64,000 nt of DNA from Hyphomicrobiales bacterium (GCA_017305555.1 JAFKKM010000014.1:45329-109328); one strand, 5' to 3'. Shown: positions 1 to 8,723, counted from the first letter of the stretch. Translations and numbers: made by a program. Notes: generated from the letters alone by a model not told the origin.

Positions 1-1
1 A

Positions 2-1729
2 CTCTGCCAGCAGCATGGCCTCGTCTGGGTCGGGCCGCGTGTCGAGGCCATCGCTACGATGGGATCGAAAATCGAAGCCAAGCGATTGGCTGTTGCGGCG
101 GGCGTGCCGGTCGCGCCGGGCTACGATGGCGAAGACCAGAGCGATGAACGTCTCGCCGCAGAAGCAGAGCGCATCGGTTTGCCGGTAATGATCAAAGCGT
201 CGGCTGGCGGCGGGGGCAAAGGGATGCGGCCGGTTCATGATGTCGCCGGACTGCGCGACTCGCTGATCGCGGCGCGTCGCGAAGCGGAAGCCGCGTTCGG
301 TGATGGCCGCCTGCTGATCGAAAAGCTGATCGAGCGGCCGCGCCACGTCGAGGTTCAGATCCTTGGCGACAAGCACGGCAATCTCGTGCATCTCTTCGAG
401 CGAGATTGCTCGGTTCAGCGCAACAATCAGAAACTGCTTGAGGAAGCTCCCGCGCCGAACCTGTCCGAACAGGCCCGCCACGCGCTTCACCGCCACGCGC
501 TGCAACTCGCGTCCAGCATCGGATATGATTCGGTCGGCACGATGGAGTTCATGGTTGATGCCAAGACCGAGGACATCTTCTTCCTCGAAATGAACACCCG
601 TCTGCAGGTCGAGCATACGGTGACGGAGGAAATCACTGGCCTCGATATCGTGGAGTGGCAGTTGCGGGTCGCAGCCGGCGAACAACTGCCGTTCAAACAG
701 GACGACATCGGCTGTCGTGGTCACGCGATTCAGGCCCGTCTCACTGCGGAGCGTGCCGATCAGGGCTTCCGCCCCGATACCGGAAAGATCGAACTGTGGG
801 CGCCGCCCGCCAACGTGCGCATCGACAGCGGCGTTGCGACGGGGACCATGATCGGGCTGCACTACGACAGCCTGTTGGCCAAAGTGATCGCAGCCGGAAG
901 CGACCGCGACAAAGCAGTTGCGCAACTCGCGACCGCGCTAGACCAACTGACCGTGCTGGGACCGGCGACCAACCGCGCGTTTCTGAGCGATGCGCTGCGT
1001 ACCGATGATTTTGCGCGAGGACGTGCGACCACCCGGCTGATCGCCGAAAATTGGCCGAGTGGCTGGACGTATAATCCGGAAGACATGATTCTGGCCCGCC
1101 GTATGGCCGCGCTTGTCGTCAGAATCGCGGGCGGTTCATCGGACCAGCAATCGCCGTGGTCTGGTAAATCCGGATTCCGCGTTCTTGGTCCCGGCGGGCG
1201 CACCAGCGTCAGTCATCTGACCGTCAAGAGCGATGCAGAAGCCGAGGCCATGACGGTGGCAGGAGATGGCGATCAATTCACGATCACCGACGCCAGTGGT
1301 GTCCTTGATGTCGTGGCGACGGCGGATCAGGGAATTCTGGTCGCGCAGGTCGGCGAGACGACGTATCGCTTTCCGTTCGCCGTTAATGGCCATCGCGTCG
1401 CGATCCGCGCCCGATCGGTCGAAGCGAACTTTGAGGTTCGCCTTACGGCAGACGTCGCGCTGGAAAGCGCCTCTGCTGCGAACAATGCCGATCCTAACAA
1501 CATAACCGCGATGATGCCGGGTCTGCTGGCGGACGTCATGGTGGCGGAAGGTGATGCCGTCGAAGCTGGGCAAACTGTCGCTGTTTTAGAATCGATGAAA
1601 CTATTCACCGATCTGAAGGCGGTTTGCGCCGGACAGGTCACGCGGGTCGCGGCAGAGAAGGGCAAGACCGTTCGCGCCGGCCAGTTGATCGTCTCGATCG
1701 AACCAGCGAACGCTGCCGCAGATTCCTAA
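2..1729 (+). CDS. Acyl-CoA carboxylase biotin-carboxylase/biotin-carrier (alpha) subunit, 5' end outside window
   Basis: This is the ATP- and biotin-dependent half of an acyl-CoA (acetyl/propionyl/methylcrotonyl-type) carboxylase. The open frame runs to the window edge: codons before the internal ATG at 59 read GLVWVGPRVEAIATMG, the usual biotin-carboxylase stretch, so the true start lies upstream. The ATP-grasp glycine loop (KASAGGGGKGMR), the RDCSVQRNNQK block and EMNTRLQVEHTVTE are all present. The C-terminal 70 residues form a biotinyl domain with the attachment motif ESMKL, a variant of the common AMKM. No carboxyltransferase follows, so the beta subunit is presumably upstream. A MaoC gene follows after 14 bp. 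Which acyl-CoA is carboxylated cannot be told. Confidence 0.93.
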   Translation, partial: LCQQHGLVWVGPRVEAIATMGSKIEAKRLAVAAGVPVAPGYDGEDQSDERLAAEAERIGLPVMIKASAGGGGKGMRPVHDVAGLRDSLIAARREAEAAFGDGRLLIEKLIERPRHVEVQILGDKHGNLVHLFERDCSVQRNNQKLLEEAPAPNLSEQARHALHRHALQLASSIGYDSVGTMEFMVDAKTEDIFFLEMNTRLQVEHTVTEEITGLDIVEWQLRVAAGEQLPFKQDDIGCRGHAIQARLTAERADQGFRPDTGKIELWAPPANVRIDSGVATGTMIGLHYDSLLAKVIAAGSDRDKAVAQLATALDQLTVLGPATNRAFLSDALRTDDFARGRATTRLIAENWPSGWTYNPEDMILARRMAALVVRIAGGSSDQQSPWSGKSGFRVLGPGGRTSVSHLTVKSDAEAEAMTVAGDGDQFTITDASGVLDVVATADQGILVAQVGETTYRFPFAVNGHRVAIRARSVEANFEVRLTADVALESASAANNADPNNITAMMPGLLADVMVAEGDAVEAGQTVAVLESMKLFTDLKAVCAGQVTRVAAEKGKTVRAGQLIVSIEPANAAADS

Positions 1730-1743
1730 CAGGGGAGGTTAGA

Positions 1744-2208
1744 TTGCCGGGTCTATGGTTTGAGGAATTTTCAGTCGGGCAGACGTTCGACCATCCGATC
1801 ACCCGGACTGTGACGGAGATGGACAACATGTTGTTCTCCAACATGACGCTCAATCCGCAGCCGTTGCACATCGATTTTCATTTCGCCGCGAAGACCGAAT
1901 TCGGCAAACCACTGGTGAATTCGCTGTTCACGCTCGGGTTGATGATCGGGATATCGGTACACGACACGACGTTGGGTACCACCATCGCCAACCTCGGAAT
2001 GACCGACGTGAATTTCCCTGCGCCGGTCTTTCACGGCGATTCTATCCGTGTCGTGACCACGGTGGAGGTCGTCCGTGCCAGCGGATCGCGACCCGACGCG
2101 GGACTGGTGACGTTCCGCCATCGCGCCTTCAATCAGAACAATCAGGAAGTCGCCAATTGCACCCGCGTGGCCTTCATGCGCAAGCGGCCCGCCGATAAGG
2201 CGAAATAA
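1744..2208 (+). CDS. MaoC-family (R)-specific enoyl-CoA hydratase-like protein
   Basis: A 154-residue single hot-dog-fold protein of the MaoC dehydratase family, which hydrates enoyl-CoA thioesters. The start is taken as TTG at 1744 because AGGGGAGG lies just before it and the family N-terminus (LWFEEFSVGQTF) follows at once. The in-frame ATG at 1624 lies inside the carboxylase gene and would add about 40 low-complexity residues. The sequence has NPQPLHIDFHFA, the family's active-site Asp/His region, and a second conserved block near FPAPVFHGDSI. It is 14 bp from the carboxylase stop and almost certainly in the same operon, consistent with a pathway that carboxylates and then hydrates an acyl-CoA. 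Substrate unknown. Confidence 0.88.
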   Translation: MPGLWFEEFSVGQTFDHPITRTVTEMDNMLFSNMTLNPQPLHIDFHFAAKTEFGKPLVNSLFTLGLMIGISVHDTTLGTTIANLGMTDVNFPAPVFHGDSIRVVTTVEVVRASGSRPDAGLVTFRHRAFNQNNQEVANCTRVAFMRKRPADKAK

Positions 2209-2273
2209 GTCCTCGCACTCTCGCGTTGACGGAAGCTCATACAATTAAGCAGAAATAGCAGGGAGAGATTATT

Positions 2274-3377
2274 ATGGACTTGTCATCAAAGGCGATTTCC
2301 CGGCGTGGTGTGATCGGCGTGACGCTCGCGGGCGCTACGGCAGCAGTTGTGTCTCCCGCTATTGCCCAGTCGCAACCGGCGTTGAAATGGCGAATGGTCA
2401 CCAGCTATCCGAAAAGTCTCGACGCTCTCGACGGCGGCTGCCGGCTGCTGGCGAAGATCGTCAGCGATCTGACCGACGGCAAATTCGACATTCAGGTGTT
2501 CGCCGCCGGTGAAGTGGTTCCGGCCTTGCAAGTGCTCGATGCCGTGCAGAGCAACACCGTCGAGATGGGGCACTCGGCGAGTTATTACTATATCGGCAAG
2601 AACCCAGCGCTGGCATTCGACACCTGTCTGCCATTCGGCCTCAACGCGCGGCAGCAGAATGCCTGGATGACGCACGGCGGCGGTGCCTCACTGATGCAGG
2701 AGGTGTTCGCGCCTTACAATATTCGCGTCTTCCCCGCCGGCAACACCAGCGCGCAGATGGCCGGATGGTTTCGCAAGGAGATCAAGACGGTCGAGGATTT
2801 TCAAGGACTCAAATTCCGCACCGGCGGATTGGCGGGGCAGGTCCTGGCCAAGCTCGGCGTGGTTCCGCAGCAGCTTGGTGCGGCTGATGTCTATCCGGCG
2901 CTCGAACGCGGCACTATCGATGCCGCCGAGTGGGTTGGCCCTTATGACGATGAGCGCCTCGGTCTGCAAAAGGTCGCCAAGTATTACTATGCGCCCGGCT
3001 GGGCCGAGGGATCCGCGCAGGTCTCGCTCTATGTCGGTCAGAAACACTGGGATGAACTTCCGGCGAACTACAAGGCTGCCGTTGAAGCTGCCTGCGCCAC
3101 GGTCAATGGCTGGATGCTCGCCAGATACGACAACGGCAATCCGGCTGCACTCAAGCGTCTGGTTGCAGCCGGCGCGCAGGTGCGCATCTATTCGCGGGAG
3201 GTTCTGAATGCGTTGTATGACGCGACGGAGAAGCTCTACGCCGAATTGAGTGCGCAGAATCCGGTGTTCAAGAAAGTCTACGAGTCCTGGAACGCGTATC
3301 GGCAGGAGGAACTGTTCTGGTGGCGGGTCAACGAATTGTCGTTCGACAGCTTCTCCGCCGCTCGCTTCGGACGCTGA
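2274..3377 (+). CDS. TRAP transporter solute-binding protein (DctP family)
   Basis: A 367-residue periplasmic binding protein of a tripartite ATP-independent (TRAP) transporter. The N-terminus has a twin-arginine-like signal (SRRGVIGVTLAGA) with a cleavage region near AIAQSQ, then the DctP fold. Family signs include the central arginine-containing RTGGLAGQVLAKLG and the run ALERGTIDAAEWVGP that lines the ligand pocket. It most resembles TRAP proteins annotated for 2-oxo or aromatic carboxylates, so an organic acid ligand is likely. AGGGAGAG precedes the ATG. No DctQ/DctM membrane subunits occur in the window, so it is an orphan here. A large hairpin follows the stop. Confidence 0.88.
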   Translation: MDLSSKAISRRGVIGVTLAGATAAVVSPAIAQSQPALKWRMVTSYPKSLDALDGGCRLLAKIVSDLTDGKFDIQVFAAGEVVPALQVLDAVQSNTVEMGHSASYYYIGKNPALAFDTCLPFGLNARQQNAWMTHGGGASLMQEVFAPYNIRVFPAGNTSAQMAGWFRKEIKTVEDFQGLKFRTGGLAGQVLAKLGVVPQQLGAADVYPALERGTIDAAEWVGPYDDERLGLQKVAKYYYAPGWAEGSAQVSLYVGQKHWDELPANYKAAVEAACATVNGWMLARYDNGNPAALKRLVAAGAQVRIYSREVLNALYDATEKLYAELSAQNPVFKKVYESWNAYRQEELFWWRVNELSFDSFSAARFGR

Positions 3378-3381
3378 GGGC

Positions 3382-3445
3382 AACGCTGATCTCGATCAGG
3401 GCTTCGCTTCCGGGCACCCTAGAGCGAAGCCCTGTCATCAGCGTT
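3382..3445 (+). terminator. Long interrupted hairpin after the TRAP binding protein
   Basis: Two nested perfect arm pairs: AACGCTGAT (3382-3390) with ATCAGCGTT (3437-3445), and CAGGGCTTCGCT (3397-3408) with AGCGAAGCCCTG (3423-3434). There is no clear U tract, so it may act as a processing or 3'-stabilising stem rather than a classical Rho-independent terminator. Confidence 0.6.
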
Positions 3446-3512
3446 CGAACGCCTTCATGACCACGCCGCTCGCATGTTATAGCGACGATGCTTAAATTTG
3501 ATGGGTAGTCTC

Positions 3513-4382
3513 ATGCGCTCGTTTCTGTTTGTTCCAGCGGACTCCGAAAAGAAGCTCTCCAAGGGGCTCGGAACTAACGCCGATGCGTTGATCCTCGATC
3601 TTGAGGATTCGGTTGTCGCTGACCGTAAGCCGCGGGCCCGGACCATCGCGCATGATTTCCTTCGCGAGCAAGTTACGAAACCCAAGCGTCCCTATCTGAT
3701 CGTGCGGATCAACGCGCGCGACAGCGGGTTGACCGAGGCCGATCTCGATGCCGTCATGCCGGCGCGGCCGGACGCTGTCATGCTGCCGAAGGCCGAAGGT
3801 GGAACGGATGTGAGTTATCTCGATGCCCGACTGGCGCTTCTCGAGCAGGCGCATGGCAGTCCCGTTGGCCACACCAAGATTCTGGTTGTAGCGACCGAGA
3901 CCGCGAAAGCGGTTTTCCAGCTTGGGACCTATGCCGGAGCAAGCGCGAGGCTCAGCGGTCTGACCTGGGGTGCAGAGGATCTGGCCGCCGATATCGGCGC
4001 TGAGTCGAAACACGATGCTGACGGACGTTACATCGAGCCGTTTCGTCTCGCGCGCTCCTTGTGCCTGTTCGGCGCGGTTGCCGCCGGCGTGCAGCCGATC
4101 GATTCCGTCTATCCGCCGTTTCAGGACCGTGATGGGCTGCGCCGGGAGTGCGAGGAAGCGAGGCGAGACGGCTTCACCGGCAAGATGGCGATCCATCCGG
4201 GGCAGGTGGACATTATCAATGATGTGTTCACACCGAGCGAAGCCGCGATCGCGGAGGCGCGGGCGGTGATCGCGGCGTTCGCGGCCAATCCGACCGCCGG
4301 GGCCCTGAGTCTCAACGGACGGATGCTGGATATGCCGCACCTCAAGCTGGCGCAGCGGCTGCTCGCGCGCGTTCCGTCTTGA
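3513..4382 (+). CDS. HpcH/HpaI aldolase / CitE-like CoA-ester lyase
   Basis: A 289-residue TIM-barrel lyase of the citrate-lyase beta / malyl-CoA and citramalyl-CoA lyase family. The family start MRSFLFVPADSEKKL fixes the ATG at 3513; ATG 3501 would add four residues. Visible motifs are ALILDLEDSV (Mg-binding acidic residue), VRINARDS, MLPKAEG, TETAKAV, TWGAEDLAADIG and KMAIHPGQV. Such enzymes split or form C-C bonds in beta-hydroxyacyl-CoA esters, giving acetyl-CoA and glyoxylate or pyruvate. Next to a carboxylase and MaoC hydratase this fits the end of a CoA-based degradation route. It ends 24 bp before the convergent HxlR gene. Exact substrate not determinable. Confidence 0.88.
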   Translation: MRSFLFVPADSEKKLSKGLGTNADALILDLEDSVVADRKPRARTIAHDFLREQVTKPKRPYLIVRINARDSGLTEADLDAVMPARPDAVMLPKAEGGTDVSYLDARLALLEQAHGSPVGHTKILVVATETAKAVFQLGTYAGASARLSGLTWGAEDLAADIGAESKHDADGRYIEPFRLARSLCLFGAVAAGVQPIDSVYPPFQDRDGLRRECEEARRDGFTGKMAIHPGQVDIINDVFTPSEAAIAEARAVIAAFAANPTAGALSLNGRMLDMPHLKLAQRLLARVPS

Positions 4383-4406
4383 CAACGATCAAGGCGCATT
4401 CAGACC

Positions 4407-5447
4407 TTAGGTGACGGAGCGCGGGCTCAGGGCTCCAAAGGATGCGGGATCGTAAGTCAGTTTATACTGCATGTCGGCCGCAACGATCGGTTGCTTGCAG
4501 TGATCGCAAATTACCGACGCATGGAAGTCGTGTCCGCAGGTGGTGTGCTTGAGCAGGAGCGGTAGCTTGCCCTTGGAGAGCCAGCGGTCGCCCCAACGTA
4601 ACATTACGATGAAGGGGCCGTAGAGATCGCGCCCCATATCGGTGAGGAGATACTCGTAGCGATCGGGCGAACTTTGGTATTGCCGACGGTGAAACACGCC
4701 GTTGGCGACCATGCGGGACAGGCGATCAGTGAGAATGTTCGGGGCGATCTCAAGCTCGGTCAGGATCTTGTCGTAGCGCCGATTGCCGAAGAAAGCCTCG
4801 CGAACAACCATGAAACTCCACTTGTCGCCGATAATTTGCAGCGCCCGTGACACCGAGCTTGGACGTCCAAGCAGGAAACGGTTTCCATCCGAGGGTCTCC
4901 TGGTGTTGCGGCCTGCCTTCGCCGGATAGCGCCCGGCGCCTGGTCCATCCCGGTATGTGACGTCCCGTGCGCCGACGCTCTCGCCACAATGGGAGCAGGC
5001 GACGATGGGATGACACGCGCACTCGCAACTCATGTGAACGAGCGTCAGGGGCGCCGGCTTGCCATCGGCCAGCCAACGATCGCCGAACTGCATCAGGGCG
5101 ATGAAACTCGGATACAGATCGAAGCCCATTTTGGTCAGTCGGTATTCCTTGCGTTGCGAGGAGCCGCTCGCCGCCTGACGGAAGATCGCGAGTTGCGTCA
5201 ACTTCCTTAGGCGATCGGTAAGCGTCGCGCGCGGGATGCCCAGCGCCGAGCGGAACGCCTCGAATGTCTGCGTTCCGAAGAAGGCTTCGCGGATGATCAG
5301 GAATGCCCATGCATCGGACACGATGTCGAGCGTTCGCGCGACCGAGCAGTTTCGTTCGCGTCGCGTGACGCCCGGCCGGGCCTTGGCCGACTTCGGAGCC
5401 GATCTGACCGGAGGTTTCGCGGTCTGAATCTTGGCAGTAGCAGGCAT
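4407..5447 (-). CDS. Tandem HxlR-family transcriptional regulator (two winged-helix domains)
   Basis: A 346-residue regulator made of two HxlR winged-helix domains in one chain, residues about 34-150 and 190-330. Each domain carries the family core (IVSDAWAFLIIREAFFG and IIGDKWSFMVVREAFFG), a recognition helix (PRATLTDRLRKL and APNILTDRLSRM), and ends with a Cys-rich zinc-ribbon-like tail (CECACHP..CSHCG and CGHDFH..CDHCK). Ordinary HxlR proteins are about 110-120 residues and dimerise, so this chain is an internal dimer. ATG 5447 is chosen; the same frame stays open upstream to 5510. It is divergent from the binding-protein gene at 5628, and the gap holds two matched direct repeats. Confidence 0.88.
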   Translation of the reverse strand: MPATAKIQTAKPPVRSAPKSAKARPGVTRRERNCSVARTLDIVSDAWAFLIIREAFFGTQTFEAFRSALGIPRATLTDRLRKLTQLAIFRQAASGSSQRKEYRLTKMGFDLYPSFIALMQFGDRWLADGKPAPLTLVHMSCECACHPIVACSHCGESVGARDVTYRDGPGAGRYPAKAGRNTRRPSDGNRFLLGRPSSVSRALQIIGDKWSFMVVREAFFGNRRYDKILTELEIAPNILTDRLSRMVANGVFHRRQYQSSPDRYEYLLTDMGRDLYGPFIVMLRWGDRWLSKGKLPLLLKHTTCGHDFHASVICDHCKQPIVAADMQYKLTYDPASFGALSPRSVT

Positions 5448-5540
5448 CGTGAATTGGTCTCGTCGTGGAATGGCGGTTGTGCGCGTTCGGGCGGAGCGCT
5501 CGTTTACCACATCATCGCGATTGACTCTCCGGAAAAGTAA

Positions 5541-5581
5541 GTCTAGTTATGCATGTCATTACAGTCTAGATATGCATGTGA
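5541..5581 (+). promoter_or_regulatory. Two 18-bp direct repeats, candidate HxlR operator
   Basis: GTCTAGTTATGCATGTCA (5541-5558) and GTCTAGATATGCATGTGA (5564-5581) match at 16 of 18 bases and start 23 bp apart, roughly two helical turns. Each copy contains the palindrome ATGCAT. They lie in the divergent gap between the double-domain HxlR gene and the binding-protein gene. The pairing of two sites with a two-domain regulator is inference. Confidence 0.65.
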
Positions 5582-5627
5582 CTGAAAAGAAGCGAGCGCA
5601 TCGAACAACCTGGGGAGGAAGGATACG

Positions 5628-6851
5628 ATGGCTGGAATTCAAAGGATGTTGATCGCAGCGGCCGCAGCCGCCCTGTTGGTCAACCAGGCGGCGGCGCAAA
5701 CCGGCAAGATTTCCGACGATGTCGTCAAGATCGGCGTATTGACCGACATGTCAGGCCAATTCTCTCATGAATCCGGCGAGGGGGCGGTCACCGCGGTCAA
5801 GATGGCCGTCGAGGATTTCGGCGGCAAGGTGCTGGGTAAGCCTATCGAGGTGGTGGTCGCGGATCATCAGAACAAGCCCGACATCGCTTCCGCATTGGCG
5901 CGCAAATGGTTCGATGTCGAAAAGGTCGACATGATCGCCAATCTGATCAATTCGTCGATCGCGCTTGGCGTCTCCCAGCTTGCGAAGGAGAAGGATCGGA
6001 TCGCCATCGTCAACGGCTCCGGTTCGTCGCGGCTGACCAACGACGCCTGCACGCCGAACAGCATTCACTATGCATACGATACCTATGCCCTTGCGAAGGG
6101 AACCGGTGCGGCGTTGCTGAAGGCCGGCGAGAAAAGCTGGTACTTCCTGACGGCCGACTACGCATTCGGTCACGCGCTGGAGGCCGATACCAGCGCGATC
6201 GTCAAATCGCTCGGCGGAGAGGTTGTGGGGTCGGTGCGTTATCCGCCGGAAACTTTCGACCAGTCCTCGTTCCTGCTGAAGGCACAGGCATCGAAGGCTC
6301 AGGTGGTTGCACTGGCGGGCTCCGGGACGGTGTTGGTCAATGCGGTGAAGTCCGCGCAGGAATTCGGCATCCGGAAGGGTGGACAGGAACTGGCCGGCCT
6401 GCTGGTCTGGATCACCGACATCAAGAGTATGGGGCTTGATCTCGCGCAGGGGCTGGTGCTGACCAATGCATTCTACTGGGATCGCGACGACGAGACGCGC
6501 GCATGGTCGAAGCGCTTCTACGCGCGGATGAAGCGGATGCCGCATATGGGCGATGCCGGCGACTATTCGTCGACCATGCATTACCTCAAGGCGATTGCTG
6601 CGGCCGGCACCGACGATGCGAAGGCGGTGATGAGCAAGATGCGGGAATTGCCGGTCAACGACTTCTTCGCGAAGAACGGCAAGATCCGTGAGGATGGTCG
6701 CATGGTACACGACATGTACGTGTATGAAGTCAAGAAGCCGTCGGAATCGAAGGGTGAGTGGGATTACTACAAGCTGCGCGAAGTGATCCCCGGAGACCAG
6801 GCCTTCCGTCCGCTCAAGGACAGCGCATGTCCGCTGGTCAAGAAGGGCTGA
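5628..6851 (+). CDS. Branched-chain-amino-acid-type ABC transporter substrate-binding protein (LivK-like)
   Basis: A 407-residue periplasmic binding protein of the Leu/Ile/Val-binding family. It has a Sec signal peptide (MLIAAAAAALLVNQAAAQ) and the fold's opening IKIGVLTDMSG-like stretch. GGGGAGGAAGG is an excellent ribosome site before ATG 5628. In alphaproteobacteria close relatives of this group often bind aromatic or short organic acids rather than amino acids. The cognate LivHMGF permeases and ATPases are absent from the window, so this is an orphan binding protein. It opens the plus-strand run to 16768 and probably answers to the HxlR regulator that it faces. A CCCTCGCGA/TCGCGAGGG hairpin follows. 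Confidence 0.9.
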   Translation: MAGIQRMLIAAAAAALLVNQAAAQTGKISDDVVKIGVLTDMSGQFSHESGEGAVTAVKMAVEDFGGKVLGKPIEVVVADHQNKPDIASALARKWFDVEKVDMIANLINSSIALGVSQLAKEKDRIAIVNGSGSSRLTNDACTPNSIHYAYDTYALAKGTGAALLKAGEKSWYFLTADYAFGHALEADTSAIVKSLGGEVVGSVRYPPETFDQSSFLLKAQASKAQVVALAGSGTVLVNAVKSAQEFGIRKGGQELAGLLVWITDIKSMGLDLAQGLVLTNAFYWDRDDETRAWSKRFYARMKRMPHMGDAGDYSSTMHYLKAIAAAGTDDAKAVMSKMRELPVNDFFAKNGKIREDGRMVHDMYVYEVKKPSESKGEWDYYKLREVIPGDQAFRPLKDSACPLVKKG

Positions 6852-6876
6852 TATCGGTTCCGAAGTAAAGATCTAT

Positions 6877-6916
6877 CCCTCGCGATATGGCGCCGTTATC
6901 GCTGATGTCGCGAGGG
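6877..6916 (+). terminator. Hairpin after the LivK-type gene
   Basis: Perfect 9-bp arms CCCTCGCGA (6877-6885) and TCGCGAGGG (6908-6916) with a 22-nt loop and no strong U run. It sits in the 150-bp gap before the thioesterase gene and could cap the binding-protein message. Confidence 0.5.
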
Positions 6917-7001
6917 AGGCTCCGCAAGACATTTTTCCAGCGAGCTTGATAAGTGATCCGGCTCGAGGTGAACTAAAGCCGAAAGTCCATGAGGCTCTTT
7001 C

Positions 7002-7451
7002 ATGAGTGATCGACCGGGACCGGAATCAAGAGGCGCCTACACTCACTTTCGCGCGATGACGACGCGGTGGGGAGACAACGACGCGTATCGTCACATGACG
7101 AACGTGACATATCTTTCCTTCTTCGATTCCGCGGTGTGCCAGTATCTGATCGAAAACCACGTTCTCGACGTCGAGACGAGCCCGGTGGTCGGCTTGGTTG
7201 CCGAGACGAATTGCAGGTATTTCAAGGAGATTGCTTTTCCATCGATCATCAATGTCGGAATGCGGATCGGCCATCGAGGAAGCAGCAGTATTCGCTACGA
7301 GATCGGTCTGTTTCGCGACGATGACGATCTGGCCTGTGCGCAAGGATTTCTGGTTCACGTTTACGTCGAGAGAAAGTCCGGCCGTCCCGTATCGATACCG
7401 GACGAGATTTCGCGGGCAGTCGCGCCGTTGCATCGGCACCCGGCGAACTAA
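7002..7451 (+). CDS. Acyl-CoA thioesterase (4-hydroxybenzoyl-CoA thioesterase / YbgC-like)
   Basis: A 149-residue hot-dog thioesterase. The block TRWGDNDAYRHMTNVTYLSFFD carries the catalytic Asp of the 4HBT/YbgC group in its usual place near the N-terminus, and the length fits. It would hydrolyse an acyl-CoA or aroyl-CoA to the free acid. It starts the run of closely spaced genes (CoxG, enoyl-CoA hydratase, CoxM, CoxS, lactonase, CoxL, SDR) and is 15 bp from the CoxG gene. GAGG eight bases before the ATG serves as the ribosome site. The substrate is unknown; an aromatic or cyclic acid is a guess from the neighbours. Confidence 0.85.
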   Translation: MSDRPGPESRGAYTHFRAMTTRWGDNDAYRHMTNVTYLSFFDSAVCQYLIENHVLDVETSPVVGLVAETNCRYFKEIAFPSIINVGMRIGHRGSSSIRYEIGLFRDDDDLACAQGFLVHVYVERKSGRPVSIPDEISRAVAPLHRHPAN

Positions 7452-7466
7452 GAAGGAAGTGCGGCC

Positions 7467-7928
7467 ATGGACATGTCAGGACGCATCACGTTGAACGCGC
7501 CGAAGCAGCGCGTTTGGGAGGCGCTCAACGATCCGGATGTCCTCAAGGTCTGCATTCCGGGATGTGAAAGTCTGGAAAAGACACCCGATGATGGATTTGC
7601 GGCGGTCGCGGTTCTTAAGGTCGGACCGATCAAGGCCAAATTCCAGGGCAAGGTCCGCTTGCTCGATGTCGTGGCTCCGACGAGCTACACGATTGCCGGT
7701 GAAGGGCAGGGCGGAATCGCGGGGTTCGCTGCCGGCAGCGCCAAGGTGGCGCTCGAGGAAATCGATCCGCAGACCACAGAGTTGTCCTATTATACCGAAG
7801 CTCGGGTTGGCGGAAAAATCGCACAGCTTGGGGCGCGTTTGATTGATTCCACGGCCAAGAAGCTCGCCGCGCAGTTCTTCGAGGAGTTTGGTGCGCAGGT
7901 TTCCAGTTCGATTACAGCCGTTGAGTGA
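7467..7928 (+). CDS. CoxG-family protein (SRPBCC fold, carbon monoxide dehydrogenase subunit G)
   Basis: A 153-residue SRPBCC/START-like protein of the CoxG family. The start MDMSGRITLNAPKQRVWEALNDPDVLKVCIPGCESLEK is the family signature, and the later GEGQGGIAGFAAGSAKV and ARVGGKIAQLGARLI match the conserved core. CoxG proteins are encoded with CoxMSL-type molybdenum hydroxylases and are reported to bind the membrane or a quinone and so recruit the enzyme. This fits the CoxM, CoxS and CoxL genes 0.8-5.3 kb downstream. AGAAGGAAG precedes the ATG. It lacks the C-terminal membrane helix of longer CoxG proteins, so any membrane contact would be peripheral. Confidence 0.9.
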   Translation: MDMSGRITLNAPKQRVWEALNDPDVLKVCIPGCESLEKTPDDGFAAVAVLKVGPIKAKFQGKVRLLDVVAPTSYTIAGEGQGGIAGFAAGSAKVALEEIDPQTTELSYYTEARVGGKIAQLGARLIDSTAKKLAAQFFEEFGAQVSSSITAVE

Positions 7929-7950
7929 CGGCGCTCTACACAACAAGGCA

Positions 7951-8721
7951 ATGATCGTGGCTGATATCGAATGCACGGTTGAGAACAATATTGCGACGGT
8001 GACGCTGAACCGTCCAGCCGTACGCAACGCCGTGACGCTGTCGATGTGGAAGGACGTCGCGCGCATTTTCGCCGAGTTGGGAGCGAAGCGCGACGTTCGC
8101 GCAATCATCTTCACCGGCGCCGGCGGTAACTTCAGCGTGGGGGCAGACGTCTCGGAGTTTTCCGCTGTGCGGTCGAATGCACAAGATAGCGCGGACTATG
8201 AAATCGCTGTCGACGCCTCGTCCGAGGCAATTGCCAGTGTGCCTCAACCTGTCATCGCTGCGATCAATGGATATTGCCTTGGCGGTGGATGCCACCTGTC
8301 GATGGCGTGCGACTTTCGTTTCGCAAGTTCGGCGGCTGAAATTGGAATCCCTTCCGCCAACTTGTCGATTGTCTATGGCGTCCAGAGCACCAAACGACTG
8401 TTGGGCTTGGTCGGGCTCACGGCGGCAAAACGTATCCTCTATACGGCCGAACGCCTTGGGGCCTCAGAGGCTCTGGGTATCGGCCTTGTCGATCGGGTGA
8501 ATGATGACTCGGGAACTGAAGCGCGACGCTTCGCGGCGCGAATCGCCGAGAAGGCACCGCTTTCCATCGCGGGCGCGAAATATATCCTGAATCAAGCTTC
8601 GATGGGGGAAAGCGGGGCACTCGCCCAAACGATGATCGACCGCGCATCGGATAGTGAAGACTATCGCGAAGCGCGGCTGGCGTTTGCTGAAAAGCGGCGT
8701 CCCGCATTCAAGGGGCTTTGA
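7951..8721 (+). CDS. Enoyl-CoA hydratase/isomerase (crotonase) family protein
   Basis: A 256-residue crotonase. ATG 7951 is used because the typical N-terminus (ECTVENNIATVTLNRP) follows; the frame extends upstream to 7843 inside coxG but that part is not protein-like. The oxyanion-hole regions are seen in GAGGNFSVGADVSEF and INGYCLGGGCHLSMACDFRFAS, and the second catalytic region (GIPSANLSIVYG) has Ser/Asn where classical hydratases have a glutamate (PEVxLG). The reaction may therefore differ from simple hydration. It ends TGA at 8721, two bases before the CoxM ATG, so the genes are translationally close. Placement inside a Mo-hydroxylase operon suggests a shared CoA-ester substrate. Confidence 0.88.
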   Translation: MIVADIECTVENNIATVTLNRPAVRNAVTLSMWKDVARIFAELGAKRDVRAIIFTGAGGNFSVGADVSEFSAVRSNAQDSADYEIAVDASSEAIASVPQPVIAAINGYCLGGGCHLSMACDFRFASSAAEIGIPSANLSIVYGVQSTKRLLGLVGLTAAKRILYTAERLGASEALGIGLVDRVNDDSGTEARRFAARIAEKAPLSIAGAKYILNQASMGESGALAQTMIDRASDSEDYREARLAFAEKRRPAFKGL

Positions 8722-8723
8722 GC

